Below are positions 9,978 through 18,299 of a DNA stretch of 22,035 nucleotides, piece after piece. Numbering within the stretch: the first letter of the stretch is position 1; each line of letters starts with the position of its first letter. This stretch comes from JAAYPI01 sp036734385. GTDB taxonomy: Bacteria; Bacteroidota; Bacteroidia; Bacteroidales; Paludibacteraceae. A program made the position numbers and the translations under genes. Under the pieces are notes generated by a model. The model saw only the letters and a list, made by a program, of their open reading frames with translations. It was not told where the DNA came from and searched no databases. The stretch is from NCBI GenBank assembly GCA_036734385.1, contig DAIMYQ010000027.1, forward strand, positions 1-22,035, in the 5' to 3' direction.

Positions 9978-11111
9978 ATGATTGATTATAGTCAAATACC
10001 TTCTCCTTGTTATGTTCTTGACGAGGTACTTTTACGGAAGAATTTGCAACTTATACGTTCTGTGAAGGAACGTGCAGGAGTTGAAATTATTCTTGCCTTT
10101 AAGGCTTTTGCTTTGTGGAAAGTATTTCCTATTATTCGAGAATATATTTCCCATTCAACGGCAAGTTCTTTGTCAGAAGCTCGTTTGGCTTACGAAGAAA
10201 TGGGGAGTAAAGCCCATGCTTATGCTCCTGTTTATAAAAAAGATGAATTTTGTGCAATAGCTGATTATAGTAGTCACATTACATTTAATTCGTTGCAGCA
10301 ATTTTTTGATTATTCTTCGGAAACAAAAAAGAAGAATATTTCTTGTGGATTACGTATCAATCCTGAGTTCTCCGATGTAAAAACCGATTTATATAATCCT
10401 TGTGCACCCGGTTCTCGTTTGGGTGTAACCCTAGATACCTTGGGCGAATCATTGCCAAATGGGATTGAAGGTTTACATTTCCATACATTATGCGAATCTT
10501 CCTCTCATGATTTGGAAAAGACCTTATCAGAGGTGGAAAGAAAATTTGGTAAATTTTTTCATCAAATTAAATGGCTGAATATGGGAGGGGGACACTTAAT
10601 GACTCGTGATGGTTACAATGTTGAACATTTGATACATATACTAAAACAATTTAACTCCAGATATCCCCATTTGCAGCTTATTTTAGAGCCAGGAAGTGCT
10701 TTTGTTTGGCAAACGGGTGTCTTGGTCTCTACTGTTCAAGATATCGTTGTAAACAAGGAAATTAAAACGGCTATCTTGGATATTTCTTTTGCTTGTCATA
10801 TGCCTGATTGTTTGGAAATGCCTTACAAACCATCTATAGTAGGTGCTACGGATGAGATAGAAGGAAAGCCAACGTATCGGATGGGTGGAAATAGTTGTCT
10901 TTCGGGTGATTTTTGTGGATTTTGGTCTTTTGATAGAGAATTAAAAATAGGAGATCGTATTGTATTCGAAGATATGATTCATTATACAACCGTCAAAACT
11001 ACTATGTTCAATGGCGTTTCGCATCCAAGTATTGGTTTGTGGACACTTGACAACGAATTTAAGCTGTTACGCCAGTATTCTTACGAAGATTATAAAAGCA
11101 GGATGTCTTAA
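9978..11111 (+). CDS. nspC: Carboxynorspermidine decarboxylase
   Basis: This PLP-dependent, alanine-racemase-fold decarboxylase removes CO2 from carboxynorspermidine or carboxyspermidine to give norspermidine or spermidine in the cytoplasm. ATG 9978 is preferred to a TTG at 9960; it gives MIDYSQIPSPCYVLDE and 377 residues, the usual NspC length. Lys42 in LAFKAFALW is the expected PLP Schiff-base lysine. Further signatures are the GLHFHTLCES loop, NMGGGH, LILEPGSAF (phosphate-binding region) and GDFCGFWSFDRELKIGDRIVFEDM near the C-terminus. It follows the dehydrogenase gene by 24 bases, so the two complete an alternative spermidine route without S-adenosylmethionine decarboxylase. Whether the product is spermidine or norspermidine cannot be told from sequence. 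Confidence 0.93.
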   Translation: MIDYSQIPSPCYVLDEVLLRKNLQLIRSVKERAGVEIILAFKAFALWKVFPIIREYISHSTASSLSEARLAYEEMGSKAHAYAPVYKKDEFCAIADYSSHITFNSLQQFFDYSSETKKKNISCGLRINPEFSDVKTDLYNPCAPGSRLGVTLDTLGESLPNGIEGLHFHTLCESSSHDLEKTLSEVERKFGKFFHQIKWLNMGGGHLMTRDGYNVEHLIHILKQFNSRYPHLQLILEPGSAFVWQTGVLVSTVQDIVVNKEIKTAILDISFACHMPDCLEMPYKPSIVGATDEIEGKPTYRMGGNSCLSGDFCGFWSFDRELKIGDRIVFEDMIHYTTVKTTMFNGVSHPSIGLWTLDNEFKLLRQYSYEDYKSRMS

Positions 11112-11125
11112 AATTATTATTTATC

Positions 11126-11156
11126 TTGCATAACTCAAGCAAAGAATTTATCTTTG
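11126..11156 (+). promoter_or_regulatory. Promoter of the tRNA cluster
   Basis: A -33 TTG (11126-11128), a 20-base spacer and an exact -7 box TATCTTTG (11149-11156) form a good Bacteroidota housekeeping promoter. The predicted start near 11163 is only a few bases before the first tRNA. Confidence 0.7.
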
Positions 11157-11166
11157 CTGTGCAATC

Positions 11167-11239
11167 GCGAAAATAGCTCAGTTGGTAGAGCATAACCTTG
11201 CCAAGGTTAGGGTCGCGGGTTCGAGTCCCGTTTTTCGCT
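11167..11239 (+). tRNA. tRNA-Gly (GCC)
   Basis: A full cloverleaf is visible: acceptor GCGAAAA paired with TTTTCGC, the D-arm AGCTCAGTTGGTAGAGC, anticodon stem TAACC/GGTTA with loop TTGCCAA (anticodon GCC), and the T-arm with GGTTCGAGTCCC. CCA is not encoded, so it must be added after transcription. It is the first of three tRNAs read from one promoter. Confidence 0.95.
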
Positions 11240-11277
11240 CAATTGAATGGGGCGAGACAGTGATGTTTCGCTTTTTC

Positions 11278-11361
11278 GCCCTAATGGCGGAATTGGTAGA
11301 CGCGCTAGTTTCAGGGACTAGTAATCGTAAGGTTGTGCAGGTTCGAGTCCTGTTTGGGGCA
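11278..11361 (+). tRNA. tRNA-Leu (CAG)
   Basis: The acceptor GCCCTAA pairs with TTGGGGC (one T-G wobble). The anticodon stem CTAGT/ACTAG encloses TTCAGGG, giving anticodon CAG. A long variable arm and the T-arm GGTTCGAGTCC mark a class II tRNA. The full 3' CCA is not encoded. It lies 38 bases after tRNA-Gly. Confidence 0.93.
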
Positions 11362-11380
11362 CCGTTAATTTTACATAAAA

Positions 11381-11464
11381 GCACAAGTGGTGAAATTGGT
11401 ATACACGCTACTTTGAGGGGGTAGTGGGCGTTAGCTCGTGTGAGTTCGAGTCTCATCTTGTGCA
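11381..11464 (+). tRNA. tRNA-Leu (GAG)
   Basis: The acceptor GCACAAG pairs with CTTGTGC. The anticodon stem CTACT/GGTAG encloses TTGAGGG, giving anticodon GAG. It has the long class II variable arm and T-arm AGTTCGAGTCT. CCA is not encoded. A short T-run and then a large palindrome follow. Confidence 0.93.
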
Positions 11465-11477
11465 CTTTTTGAATTTG

Positions 11478-11532
11478 CTTACATCATAAGAATAGCCACT
11501 ATGAATCATAGTGGCTATTCTTATGATGTAAG
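11478..11532. repeat. 55-base perfect palindrome with 27-base arms between convergent transcription units
   Basis: The arms 11478-11504 and 11506-11532 are exact reverse complements around a single A at 11505. It lies between the last tRNA (+) and the end of gldB (-), the place for a bidirectional terminator. The core ATAGCCACTAT/ATAGTGGCTAT flanked by A- and T-rich arms fits that. No separate T-tract follows on either strand, and the arms are long for a simple terminator. Confidence 0.85.
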
Positions 11533-11608
11533 GTTAGTGTCAACATGTTTTGTTATATATTTATCATTAATGGAATCTTCTATATAACGGATAATTTAGA
11601 CCATATTT

Positions 11609-12610
11609 TTATGGGCGATAACCTGATAATTGGAGTATTTTTTGGCAATTATTCTCCTCCATTATTTGTGGAAGAGTTAAATTTTTCTGTTTCTCTGCGT
11701 AGTTCTTTACTATCTGAAAACCAATCCAAATACCAATTCTTCCCGGAGACTCTTCTGACATTCCAGCCGTAAAAGGTGCAGGATTGATATAACGAGAAAT
11801 GTTCTTCCAATCATTACTAAACAATTGTTTGTTTTCCAATATATATGCCCAAATATTAGTCTCGTTTTTTTGACACCATTTCAATTGTTTTTCCGTGTAT
11901 CCCATTATCTGAGCTTCTGTGTAATCGGGAAAGAAAATGCTTAATAAATACATCATCTTACCATTGTAAATCATGTTTTCAAGCAGTCGTCCCGATTGAG
12001 TATCCATATAAAATTCGGAACTTATCCATCCTAAAACGATATCCACCGGTAAACGTTTTTCTGTCATTGTCGGTATTTCATAGTTGTACGCTATTTGCTT
12101 ATAGGGAGGATAGTTTTCTCCTAAATAATTATCGATACTTGCAGAAACCACACTGTCCGTAATAACAATAGACTGGTTGAATCCTGATACATGAAACAAA
12201 ACGCGTGGTATCGGTTTATTGGGGAAATAATACTTAAAGTATCTAAAAGCTGTATTGAGGCTTTTGTTTACTTTTTCGGTGTTTTTGTATTTGGTTAAAC
12301 AGTCGTTATAAATGTGGTGAACAGAAGTATCCGTCAAAAATTGCCGCATGGCACTATTGTTTTCGGGTGTACCTAAAACACCAATTTCCAAAACGCCTTT
12401 AGTGTAAATATCTAAGAAAGAGCCATATACGTGCCGTAAACTATCAGTACTTTTTTGTATGTTATCTGTTTTTATGTGATAAATATCCTTATCAAAACGT
12501 TCTATCTTAATATTAACCGGAACTTTGTCTGTATCTATATAAAAGCGACTCCTTTCCCTACAAGAGGAAAGGAGAACGCAACATAAAACAATGACACCTA
12601 TTTTTTTCAT
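11609..12610 (-). CDS. gldB: GldB-family gliding motility/T9SS-associated lipoprotein
   Basis: This 333-residue protein has a lipoprotein signal, MKKIGVIVLCCVLLSSC, with lipobox LSSC and lipidated Cys17. The ATG at 12610 is chosen over an upstream TTG because it places the signal peptide correctly. Family features include VNIKIERFDKDIYHI near the mature N-terminus, the FDKDIY motif, the ENYPPYKQIAYNYE segment, and IDNYLGENYPP. GldB is needed for gliding in Flavobacterium johnsoniae, but homologues occur in many non-gliding Bacteroidales, so motility should not be assumed. The gene starts 40 bases after the SPOR lipoprotein gene ends, so the two are probably co-transcribed. The location between two T9SS cargo cassettes suggests a link to the cell envelope or secretion. 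Confidence 0.85.
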   Translation of the reverse strand: MKKIGVIVLCCVLLSSCRERSRFYIDTDKVPVNIKIERFDKDIYHIKTDNIQKSTDSLRHVYGSFLDIYTKGVLEIGVLGTPENNSAMRQFLTDTSVHHIYNDCLTKYKNTEKVNKSLNTAFRYFKYYFPNKPIPRVLFHVSGFNQSIVITDSVVSASIDNYLGENYPPYKQIAYNYEIPTMTEKRLPVDIVLGWISSEFYMDTQSGRLLENMIYNGKMMYLLSIFFPDYTEAQIMGYTEKQLKWCQKNETNIWAYILENKQLFSNDWKNISRYINPAPFTAGMSEESPGRIGIWIGFQIVKNYAEKQKNLTLPQIMEENNCQKILQLSGYRP

Positions 12611-12650
12611 ATGTATATTGTCTCTAAAAGACAACTTTAAAGAAACGATA

Positions 12651-13112
12651 TTACTTTGCCAATTTTAAAATCCAAGCATCAGGAAACTTTTCACGAACTT
12701 TTACTAATTCAATTCTAATTTGACGTTCGTCATCTGAAGAAAAAGCAAAAACACGGAACATGCCATTTTGGTTTACAGCTATAAAAGATTCCATTCCTTT
12801 TTTTACAAGGTCATTCTTCAGATTCCTAGCATTAATTTCTTTTTGAAAACTTCCAACAATTATATGGTACGGCTTTTCTACGAATGTGCCATTTTCCATT
12901 TGATATTTATCTTTCGTTTCCGTGATTTTTGCATCAGAAACCTTTTCTTCTACAGGTGCCACTACAGGTGTATTTGCGGGAGTTGTTGTTCCTACAACAG
13001 TTGCTTCAACAGGGGTTGCCGGTTCGTAAGCTGAATCAGAAAATTTTTTTGTTGTATTACAAGCAGCTAATCCGATAGCTACAATTGCGATCAAAAATTT
13101 TGTTGTTCTCAT
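12651..13112 (-). CDS. SPOR-domain lipoprotein
   Basis: This 153-residue protein has lipoprotein signal MRTTKFLIAIVAIGLAAC (lipobox LAAC, Cys18). The ATG at 13112 is preferred to a TTG at 13161-13163, which would give a poor N-terminus. Residues about 28-60 form a low-complexity Pro/Thr/Val/Ala linker. Residues about 81-152 are a SPOR domain with the signature YHIIVGSFQKEINARNL and a conserved FRVFAFSS strand. SPOR domains bind denuded peptidoglycan glycan strands, often at division sites. The protein is therefore likely lipid-anchored and reaches the cell wall through the linker. It lies upstream of gldB in the same direction. Confidence 0.88.
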   Translation of the reverse strand: MRTTKFLIAIVAIGLAACNTTKKFSDSAYEPATPVEATVVGTTTPANTPVVAPVEEKVSDAKITETKDKYQMENGTFVEKPYHIIVGSFQKEINARNLKNDLVKKGMESFIAVNQNGMFRVFAFSSDDERQIRIELVKVREKFPDAWILKLAK

Positions 13113-13160
13113 TTTTTTAGTTTTAGTGAATGTCCACGTATTCATATTCAATAATGAGTA

Positions 13161-13168
13161 CAAATATC
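13161..13168 (-). promoter_or_regulatory. Possible -7 element for the SPOR-gldB pair
   Basis: On the - strand the bases read GATATTTG, one mismatch from TAnnTTTG, about 50 bases upstream of the SPOR start. No -33 TTG is visible. Weak. Confidence 0.25.
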
Positions 13169-13215
13169 CGTATTTTTTTTCATAATAAAAAACAGATAAG
13201 TTTTTTTAATAAAAC

Positions 13216-13249
13216 AAAAAGCCTAACAGTATTAACTGTCAGGCTTTTT
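13216..13249 (-). terminator. Rho-independent terminator of cassette B
   Basis: The arms AAAAAGCCTAACAGT (13216-13230) and ACTGTCAGGCTTTTT (13235-13249) pair over 15 bases around ATTA. The one non-complementary position is a G-U pair in the - strand transcript but a mismatch on the + strand, so it works best for the PorP/SprF gene that stops 20 bases away. Confidence 0.85.
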
Positions 13250-13268
13250 GGGTCAAAATTTACTTTTT

Positions 13269-14195
13269 TTATTTTTTTGTAGGAATAATAAACGAAAGCA
13301 TTAATTCATGTGTGCTTGAAGATAAATTAGCGACATCTCCTACACTTAGTTCATAAGAGTAACCTAAGCGTAAGAAGTTCCACTCAAGACCTGCAGAAAA
13401 GGCTAAAGCACTATTAAATCTATAACCTAAACCAAACCAGTACTTATTGTCATAGAATCCGGTAGCATTTACTTCAAGAACGTTAGTAGTAGCTACAGAA
13501 TAGTTTCCCTGATTTAATGAACCAATGTTTGTGTACAATAGAGCTGGGGCAATATCAATTTTATCTACAACGGGAACTAATCCACGTACATAAGCATTGA
13601 TATGGGTTGGAGCTACTAACGTTGAAACTTCTTCACCAATATTACTTAAGTGGGTTCCTGAAGCTCCTACAAGTAAGTATCTGGTAGAAAGTTCAAATCC
13701 GAAGTCCAAATCAAAATTAGTTTTAGAAATAGATTCTTCAGGAATCGTTTGATCAATTGGAATTGGATCTACCCAAATATGTTTAGCAGGATCAAAAGTT
13801 TTGTTAATAACACCCGCACTTAACCCTAAAGAAAGTAATCCTCCATCCCAAAGGTCAATATTGTATGCGTATGCTAATTTTGCATTCAAGGTACTGTTTG
13901 CTATACCTAGTTCATCATATGATAAAGATAAACCAAATCCTGATTGTATTTTATCACAATAAGAATGGACATTTATCAATGTTGATTTTGGTGCTTCGTC
14001 AAAACCAATTCCAGCCCATTGTATACGATTTACATTGAAAATCTGTATTTTTTCGTTATTTCCAATTGCAGCAGGGTTTTGATTTATACGAGAAAATAAC
14101 TGTTCGGTCAGTCTGAAATCGCTCTGTGCAAATAATGAGCTACAAACCAATAGAAGTAATGCTGGTAATATGATATGTTTTTTCATGGCGTTCAT
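13269..14195 (-). CDS. PorP/SprF-family T9SS outer-membrane protein of cassette B
   Basis: This 308-residue protein has Sec signal MKKHIILPALLLLVCSSLFAQ, then SDFRLTEQLFSRINQNPAAIGN, the PorP/SprF hallmark. It shares many blocks with the cassette A paralogue: SGFGLSLSYDELGIANSTLN, LLSLGLSAGVINKTFDPAKH and FLRLGYSYELSVGDVANLSS. A start at 14195 overlaps the stop of the upstream OmpA-type gene by one base (TAATG), suggesting translational coupling; an in-frame ATG at 14186 gives the cleaner signal peptide. It is probably the outer-membrane partner for the cassette B surface protein. It is followed by a terminator. Confidence 0.9.
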   Translation of the reverse strand: MNAMKKHIILPALLLLVCSSLFAQSDFRLTEQLFSRINQNPAAIGNNEKIQIFNVNRIQWAGIGFDEAPKSTLINVHSYCDKIQSGFGLSLSYDELGIANSTLNAKLAYAYNIDLWDGGLLSLGLSAGVINKTFDPAKHIWVDPIPIDQTIPEESISKTNFDLDFGFELSTRYLLVGASGTHLSNIGEEVSTLVAPTHINAYVRGLVPVVDKIDIAPALLYTNIGSLNQGNYSVATTNVLEVNATGFYDNKYWFGLGYRFNSALAFSAGLEWNFLRLGYSYELSVGDVANLSSSTHELMLSFIIPTKK

Positions 14196-15466
14196 TATTT
14201 ATTAGAGTTAATAATCTTTACTTCTACTCGACGGTTCAAAGCATGTTCTTTTTCGTTTTTAGGCTTAGCTATTGTTGGTTGTTTTTCGCCATGACCTACA
14301 ACTACAAATTGTTCTTCTTTGAAACCTTCTTTTACTAGAAGATTTTTAATTGTGTTGGCTCTGCGTAATGATAAGTTATCATTGTAACTGTCACTACCTC
14401 TACTATCGGTATTACCAGCGATTTCGAAACGTGCACCGGGGAACTCTTTCATTTGAGCAACAAGAGAGTCAAATTCTACTTTGAACTCATTCTTTAAGAT
14501 GTCTTTGTCAAAGTCAAATAGAAACAAAGTCCAGTGAAATTCCTTTACTGGTTCGGGTTCTGGTACGACAACAACAACTGGTTCCGGTTTTGGTTCTGGA
14601 AGTTTTACAAATGCAAAAATATCATCACCATTACCTGTTTTTCTATCGGAGATAAGAAATGGAGTGCCATTTTTTACAATCAAGTTGTAATCATTAGAGG
14701 CCGAATTGTAAGGCTGTTCCATGTTTTTTCCTGCTTCCCAAGATTCCCCTGAGGCTTTTGAAACTTTAATATCAGAGTTGGATGCAAAATACATATTCTC
14801 AGCGTTATCTATGAAAGCAAAATCTTCATCAATAGCGGTGTTTATGTTTTCACCCGCATTTACAGGATATGACCATGTAGTTTCATCTTTTTGGTCAATG
14901 TACCAAATATCTTTCCCACCTTTTCCATTTTCCAGAGAATTAGACGTGAAATAGATGCGTTTTCCATCTTTTGCAATGGTAGGATTGATAAAATTGATAA
15001 CGGGTTTAGATGCGTAGCTCCAACCAGCATTGGTAATAAAAGATTCATTACCACGAACTTTTCCCAAACCTTCAATTATTATTTTTTTAGGTTCAGACCA
15101 TTTGCCTTCCTTAAAAGTTGATTCGTAAAGTTCACTACTTTCCTTGCCATTGTCTTGTTTAGCAAAATAAATTTTTTGAGTTTTTTCATCATAAGCGACC
15201 GTTCCTCTAATTCCTAAATTAGTGAGTTCCTCTGAGACAACAGGTGTTTCCAAATTGCCTTCTGCATCTACTCCCACTACATATACTGTGTTGTCTTTCA
15301 AATAAATAATAGAATTATCCTTGAATAAAGACATACTATGTTCCTTTGCTTCGGTATTAATATTAACCGATTGTAATTCATAGCCTTGCTGATACTTTGT
15401 GTTAATAGCAGCAAATAAACTGGTTGATAAGCTTATTAGGGCTAAATTTATAAAAAATCTTTTCAT
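14195..15466 (-). CDS. Beta-propeller/OmpA-domain periplasmic protein of cassette B
   Basis: This 423-residue protein has a Sec signal peptide (MKRFFINLALISLSTSLFAA) and no lipobox. Residues about 25-290 contain PD40-like propeller blades, for example NPTIAKDGKRIYFTS and GGKDIWYI near 161-190, and SDRKTGNGDDIFAF at 273-286. A Pro/Val/Glu-rich linker (about 290-308, EPKPEPVVVVVPEPEP) leads to an OmpA domain (about 313-420) with the NTDSRGSDSYND and SLRRA peptidoglycan-binding signature and NRRVEVKI at the end. The cassette A paralogue shares the architecture but not the proline-rich linker. It starts 16 bases after the surface-protein gene and overlaps the PorP/SprF gene by one base. The role inferred is a periplasmic link between that module and peptidoglycan. 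Confidence 0.88.
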   Translation of the reverse strand: MKRFFINLALISLSTSLFAAINTKYQQGYELQSVNINTEAKEHSMSLFKDNSIIYLKDNTVYVVGVDAEGNLETPVVSEELTNLGIRGTVAYDEKTQKIYFAKQDNGKESSELYESTFKEGKWSEPKKIIIEGLGKVRGNESFITNAGWSYASKPVINFINPTIAKDGKRIYFTSNSLENGKGGKDIWYIDQKDETTWSYPVNAGENINTAIDEDFAFIDNAENMYFASNSDIKVSKASGESWEAGKNMEQPYNSASNDYNLIVKNGTPFLISDRKTGNGDDIFAFVKLPEPKPEPVVVVVPEPEPVKEFHWTLFLFDFDKDILKNEFKVEFDSLVAQMKEFPGARFEIAGNTDSRGSDSYNDNLSLRRANTIKNLLVKEGFKEEQFVVVGHGEKQPTIAKPKNEKEHALNRRVEVKIINSNK

Positions 15467-15482
15467 TTTATTATATGTATTA

Positions 15483-18179
15483 TTAAGGTTTTACTACTTC
15501 TACAGTTCCTTTTTTGACATCATTATTTGGTAAAGTTACCACATAATAATATACGCCTGGTTGAGCATAATCAGAATCTATTTTTCCATTCCAACCATTA
15601 TTTCCGGAGAATATTTGGTGTCCGAAACGATCGAAAACGACAATATTAAATCCGGCAACAAAAATATCATTTAATCCATCCTGATTGTAAGGATTAATAG
15701 CAGTAGGCCATTCAACCTTGATTTCTACTAATTCTGAAGTAGCCGAAGTACAACCGTCAGTAGCAGTAACTTGGTATCTTTCAGTTAGATAAGGACTAAC
15801 TGTATGTGGATTAGTTGCTGCTAAAGAATTTCCGTTTACTGTCCAAGCAAGCGTATTGCTAGAAGGAGTTGTGGTTGCTGTGAGTGTTGCGGTACCTCCA
15901 AGTATTACTTTTGCAGTGCTAGTAGCTAACGATACTGTTACTTGTGGTGTAACATCTACTACTACAGTTTCTGTATTTGATGGTAAATCATTTTCGTTGA
16001 GTCCAGTTACTTGATAGCTTGTTTTTACAGTAGGAGATACCTGAATACTTGTTCCTGTTTCAGTCATATCCATCCATGTAGTACCTTCATCTACTGAATA
16101 CTTCCAAATACAACTTACTACATTGCCAGCTGTTACAGTTACAGTTAGTGTTGCATTTTCTTGACCACCACAAATGATTGTTTTATCAGTTGCTAATGTA
16201 ATTACAGGTACAGGGTTACTTGATGTGCAAGATACTTTTACGTTATTGGTTATACCAAATGTAGCACATACATCTGATAATGCTGTACCATCCGAAATAG
16301 TTTCGGCACTAGTTGCGTCTTCTGCTATAATTACTCTGTAAATAGTAGGGGTAGTTTCATCGTTTTGCGAAACAGTGGCAGTTATAACGCCAATACCACT
16401 ATGTGTAGTTTCTGTCCAACTTACTCCATCGTCAATACTTTGTTCCCATCTATAGTAAGGAGTAGATGTAAATAATTTAGATAAGTCCGTTAATGATATC
16501 ACATCCAATTTGGCAGAACTTCCACATGTTACAGAAGTTTCAGTAATACTTGGATTTCCATTTACTCCCATAGCTATACTTGGAGCACATACAGTTACTG
16601 AAATATCATCAATTATAACGTCATTACCGATCGTTGCATCGCTTAATGAGATTACCTTAACTTTTAATTCGGGGAAAGCTCCAGGCAAAAATGATGTTCC
16701 AAATTGTTTCCATTCTGTATTTCCTGCTACAATATCTCCAGTCAAAAGACTTTCTACTAGGGTAGAATCTGTTGGAGATGTGTATCCCCATATTTCTAAG
16801 CGGAAACGTGAAGGAGCTCCACCTGATTTGGCGGGATTTGCCATGTAAAGAGAGAAAAATAAATAAGTATTACTACACAAGTCAGCTCCATCAAGTTTAC
16901 GTACATATACAGGTTTGTTTTTGATTTTACTTCCACAGTTAATGAACAGTAAACCTCCATCTACATCTCCTGTGTGATCAGTGCCTTCCCAATACCATGG
17001 ATGACCAATACCAACGGTAGAGTCTTCCGCATCGTTTGTTTTTGACACAATGGCATACTCTCCGTCATCCACATTTCCTGTGGCTTTGTATGTTAATGGA
17101 ACAATACCAGTAGATCCTATGTCAGCAAAATTCTTTCTTGTTCCACTAGTAACATTGCCAAAGCTTTCTTTAAAAATTATTTGTTGTCCTGCTGTTTCTT
17201 TACAGCATACACGTGCATTTAATCGAAATACTTCAGAAGTAGCAGTTCCTCTAGTTACTTTATAAAAGGTATTGCCTAATAATGCATTAACATTAATAGT
17301 AGAGGAAATTTCACCTGCAATAGTTGTAAAAGGACCTGTTTCTGTTGAAGACGATTCCCATGTATAATCACCGCTGAAAGCCTCAAACCCTTCTGCTGTA
17401 AGTGTAACATTGTCTCCATCACATACAGTAGAATTAAGTGCGTCTATATATTGATACGATGTGCCATAAACGTTAATGTTGCTGATAGCGTACACAAAAT
17501 TTGCACCTTCATTCCAGTTATCTCTACTAACAATTACCTCAATTGCCCCACTGTTTCTAGGAGTAGTTTGCGAAAAATTTAATGTGCCTCCTTGTGCTAA
17601 CTTAGGATAGTAGTTGTAGTCATTTCCGCCTACTTCTTTTATGTTTACCACTAATTGGGGAGTTGGACCACTAACCGTATTGCTTGTTATTTCTTGTATA
17701 GTAAATTGCACACTAACGTTTTCTCCTGGTTTATGTCCTTCTACTCTAAAGCGAAACATTTCGGTTGATTGATTAGGCGTACGCATAACCAAACGATTTA
17801 CACCATCCGTAATTGATTTGTAGCCACTATTCAATACATTTGGATTGCTAACAATGGCATAACGTGGAGCTGTATTTGTACCCCCTGTACCCCAACTGCC
17901 ATACCCATTTGTGTATATGCTGTTTAATGTAATAGTTGACATTCCCGTTGGAAAAGAAAATATTTCCCCGATGGTAAAATTGGGTTGTGTTGTAGCATTG
18001 TTATCATCTGCTAATGAAAACGTGGTAGCTCCAAGTAAATCGCCAAAACCAGATGCACTCTTGTCAATGGCTTTGTTGGTAAGATTTTGAGCTAAGATGC
18101 TTGCTGATATGCTCAAAAAGCAACATAAGACAAGCAAAAAACGAATAAATCGTTTGGATTTTAGGAATGTTTTTTCCAT
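15483..18179 (-). CDS. Secreted surface protein with type B T9SS sorting domain, cassette B
   Basis: This 898-residue protein has a signal peptide (MEKTFLKSKRFIRFLLVLCCFLSISASILAQ, written in parts: a basic start then a hydrophobic core ending ILAQ). An N-terminal beta-rich domain of about 210 residues follows, then an Ig-like segment, then a Cys-bounded beta-sandwich domain (about 17215-16583) sharing DGEYAIVS, GGLLFINCG and NDVIIDDISV with the cassette A protein. Further Ig-like units follow (for example CGGQENATLTVTV). The CHU_C/gliding-motility C-terminal domain (15710-15486) starts WPTAINPYNQDGLNDIF and ends GTVEVVKP. The same domain in cassette A marks both as type B T9SS cargo. It heads the cassette B operon, 16 bases upstream of the propeller/OmpA gene. 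The ligand is unknown. Confidence 0.88.
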   Translation of the reverse strand: MEKTFLKSKRFIRFLLVLCCFLSISASILAQNLTNKAIDKSASGFGDLLGATTFSLADDNNATTQPNFTIGEIFSFPTGMSTITLNSIYTNGYGSWGTGGTNTAPRYAIVSNPNVLNSGYKSITDGVNRLVMRTPNQSTEMFRFRVEGHKPGENVSVQFTIQEITSNTVSGPTPQLVVNIKEVGGNDYNYYPKLAQGGTLNFSQTTPRNSGAIEVIVSRDNWNEGANFVYAISNINVYGTSYQYIDALNSTVCDGDNVTLTAEGFEAFSGDYTWESSSTETGPFTTIAGEISSTINVNALLGNTFYKVTRGTATSEVFRLNARVCCKETAGQQIIFKESFGNVTSGTRKNFADIGSTGIVPLTYKATGNVDDGEYAIVSKTNDAEDSTVGIGHPWYWEGTDHTGDVDGGLLFINCGSKIKNKPVYVRKLDGADLCSNTYLFFSLYMANPAKSGGAPSRFRLEIWGYTSPTDSTLVESLLTGDIVAGNTEWKQFGTSFLPGAFPELKVKVISLSDATIGNDVIIDDISVTVCAPSIAMGVNGNPSITETSVTCGSSAKLDVISLTDLSKLFTSTPYYRWEQSIDDGVSWTETTHSGIGVITATVSQNDETTPTIYRVIIAEDATSAETISDGTALSDVCATFGITNNVKVSCTSSNPVPVITLATDKTIICGGQENATLTVTVTAGNVVSCIWKYSVDEGTTWMDMTETGTSIQVSPTVKTSYQVTGLNENDLPSNTETVVVDVTPQVTVSLATSTAKVILGGTATLTATTTPSSNTLAWTVNGNSLAATNPHTVSPYLTERYQVTATDGCTSATSELVEIKVEWPTAINPYNQDGLNDIFVAGFNIVVFDRFGHQIFSGNNGWNGKIDSDYAQPGVYYYVVTLPNNDVKKGTVEVVKP

Positions 18180-18299
18180 AATAAAATCAAGTTTAGGTTA
18201 AAAGAATTTGTAATAATTTGCTAACAAGCTATTTATGTTTAGAATAAGGTGCGAAGTAAGTACAAGTTTTTGTATTTAACAAGCTTTTTTTATGTTTTT

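Noticed and set aside
11178..11465. Open frames on both strands at 11178-11465
   Set aside because: They cover three tRNA genes with complete cloverleafs, and are shadows of them.
11545..11772. Small + strand open frame overlapping the end of gldB
   Set aside because: Most of it is antisense to gldB coding sequence and it has no recognisable domain or ribosome binding site.
7660..14195. Paired inverted paralogues acting as an invertible DNA segment
   Set aside because: The PorP/SprF and OmpA copies resemble each other in protein but are visibly diverged in DNA, and no recombinase gene or short inverted recombination site was found.
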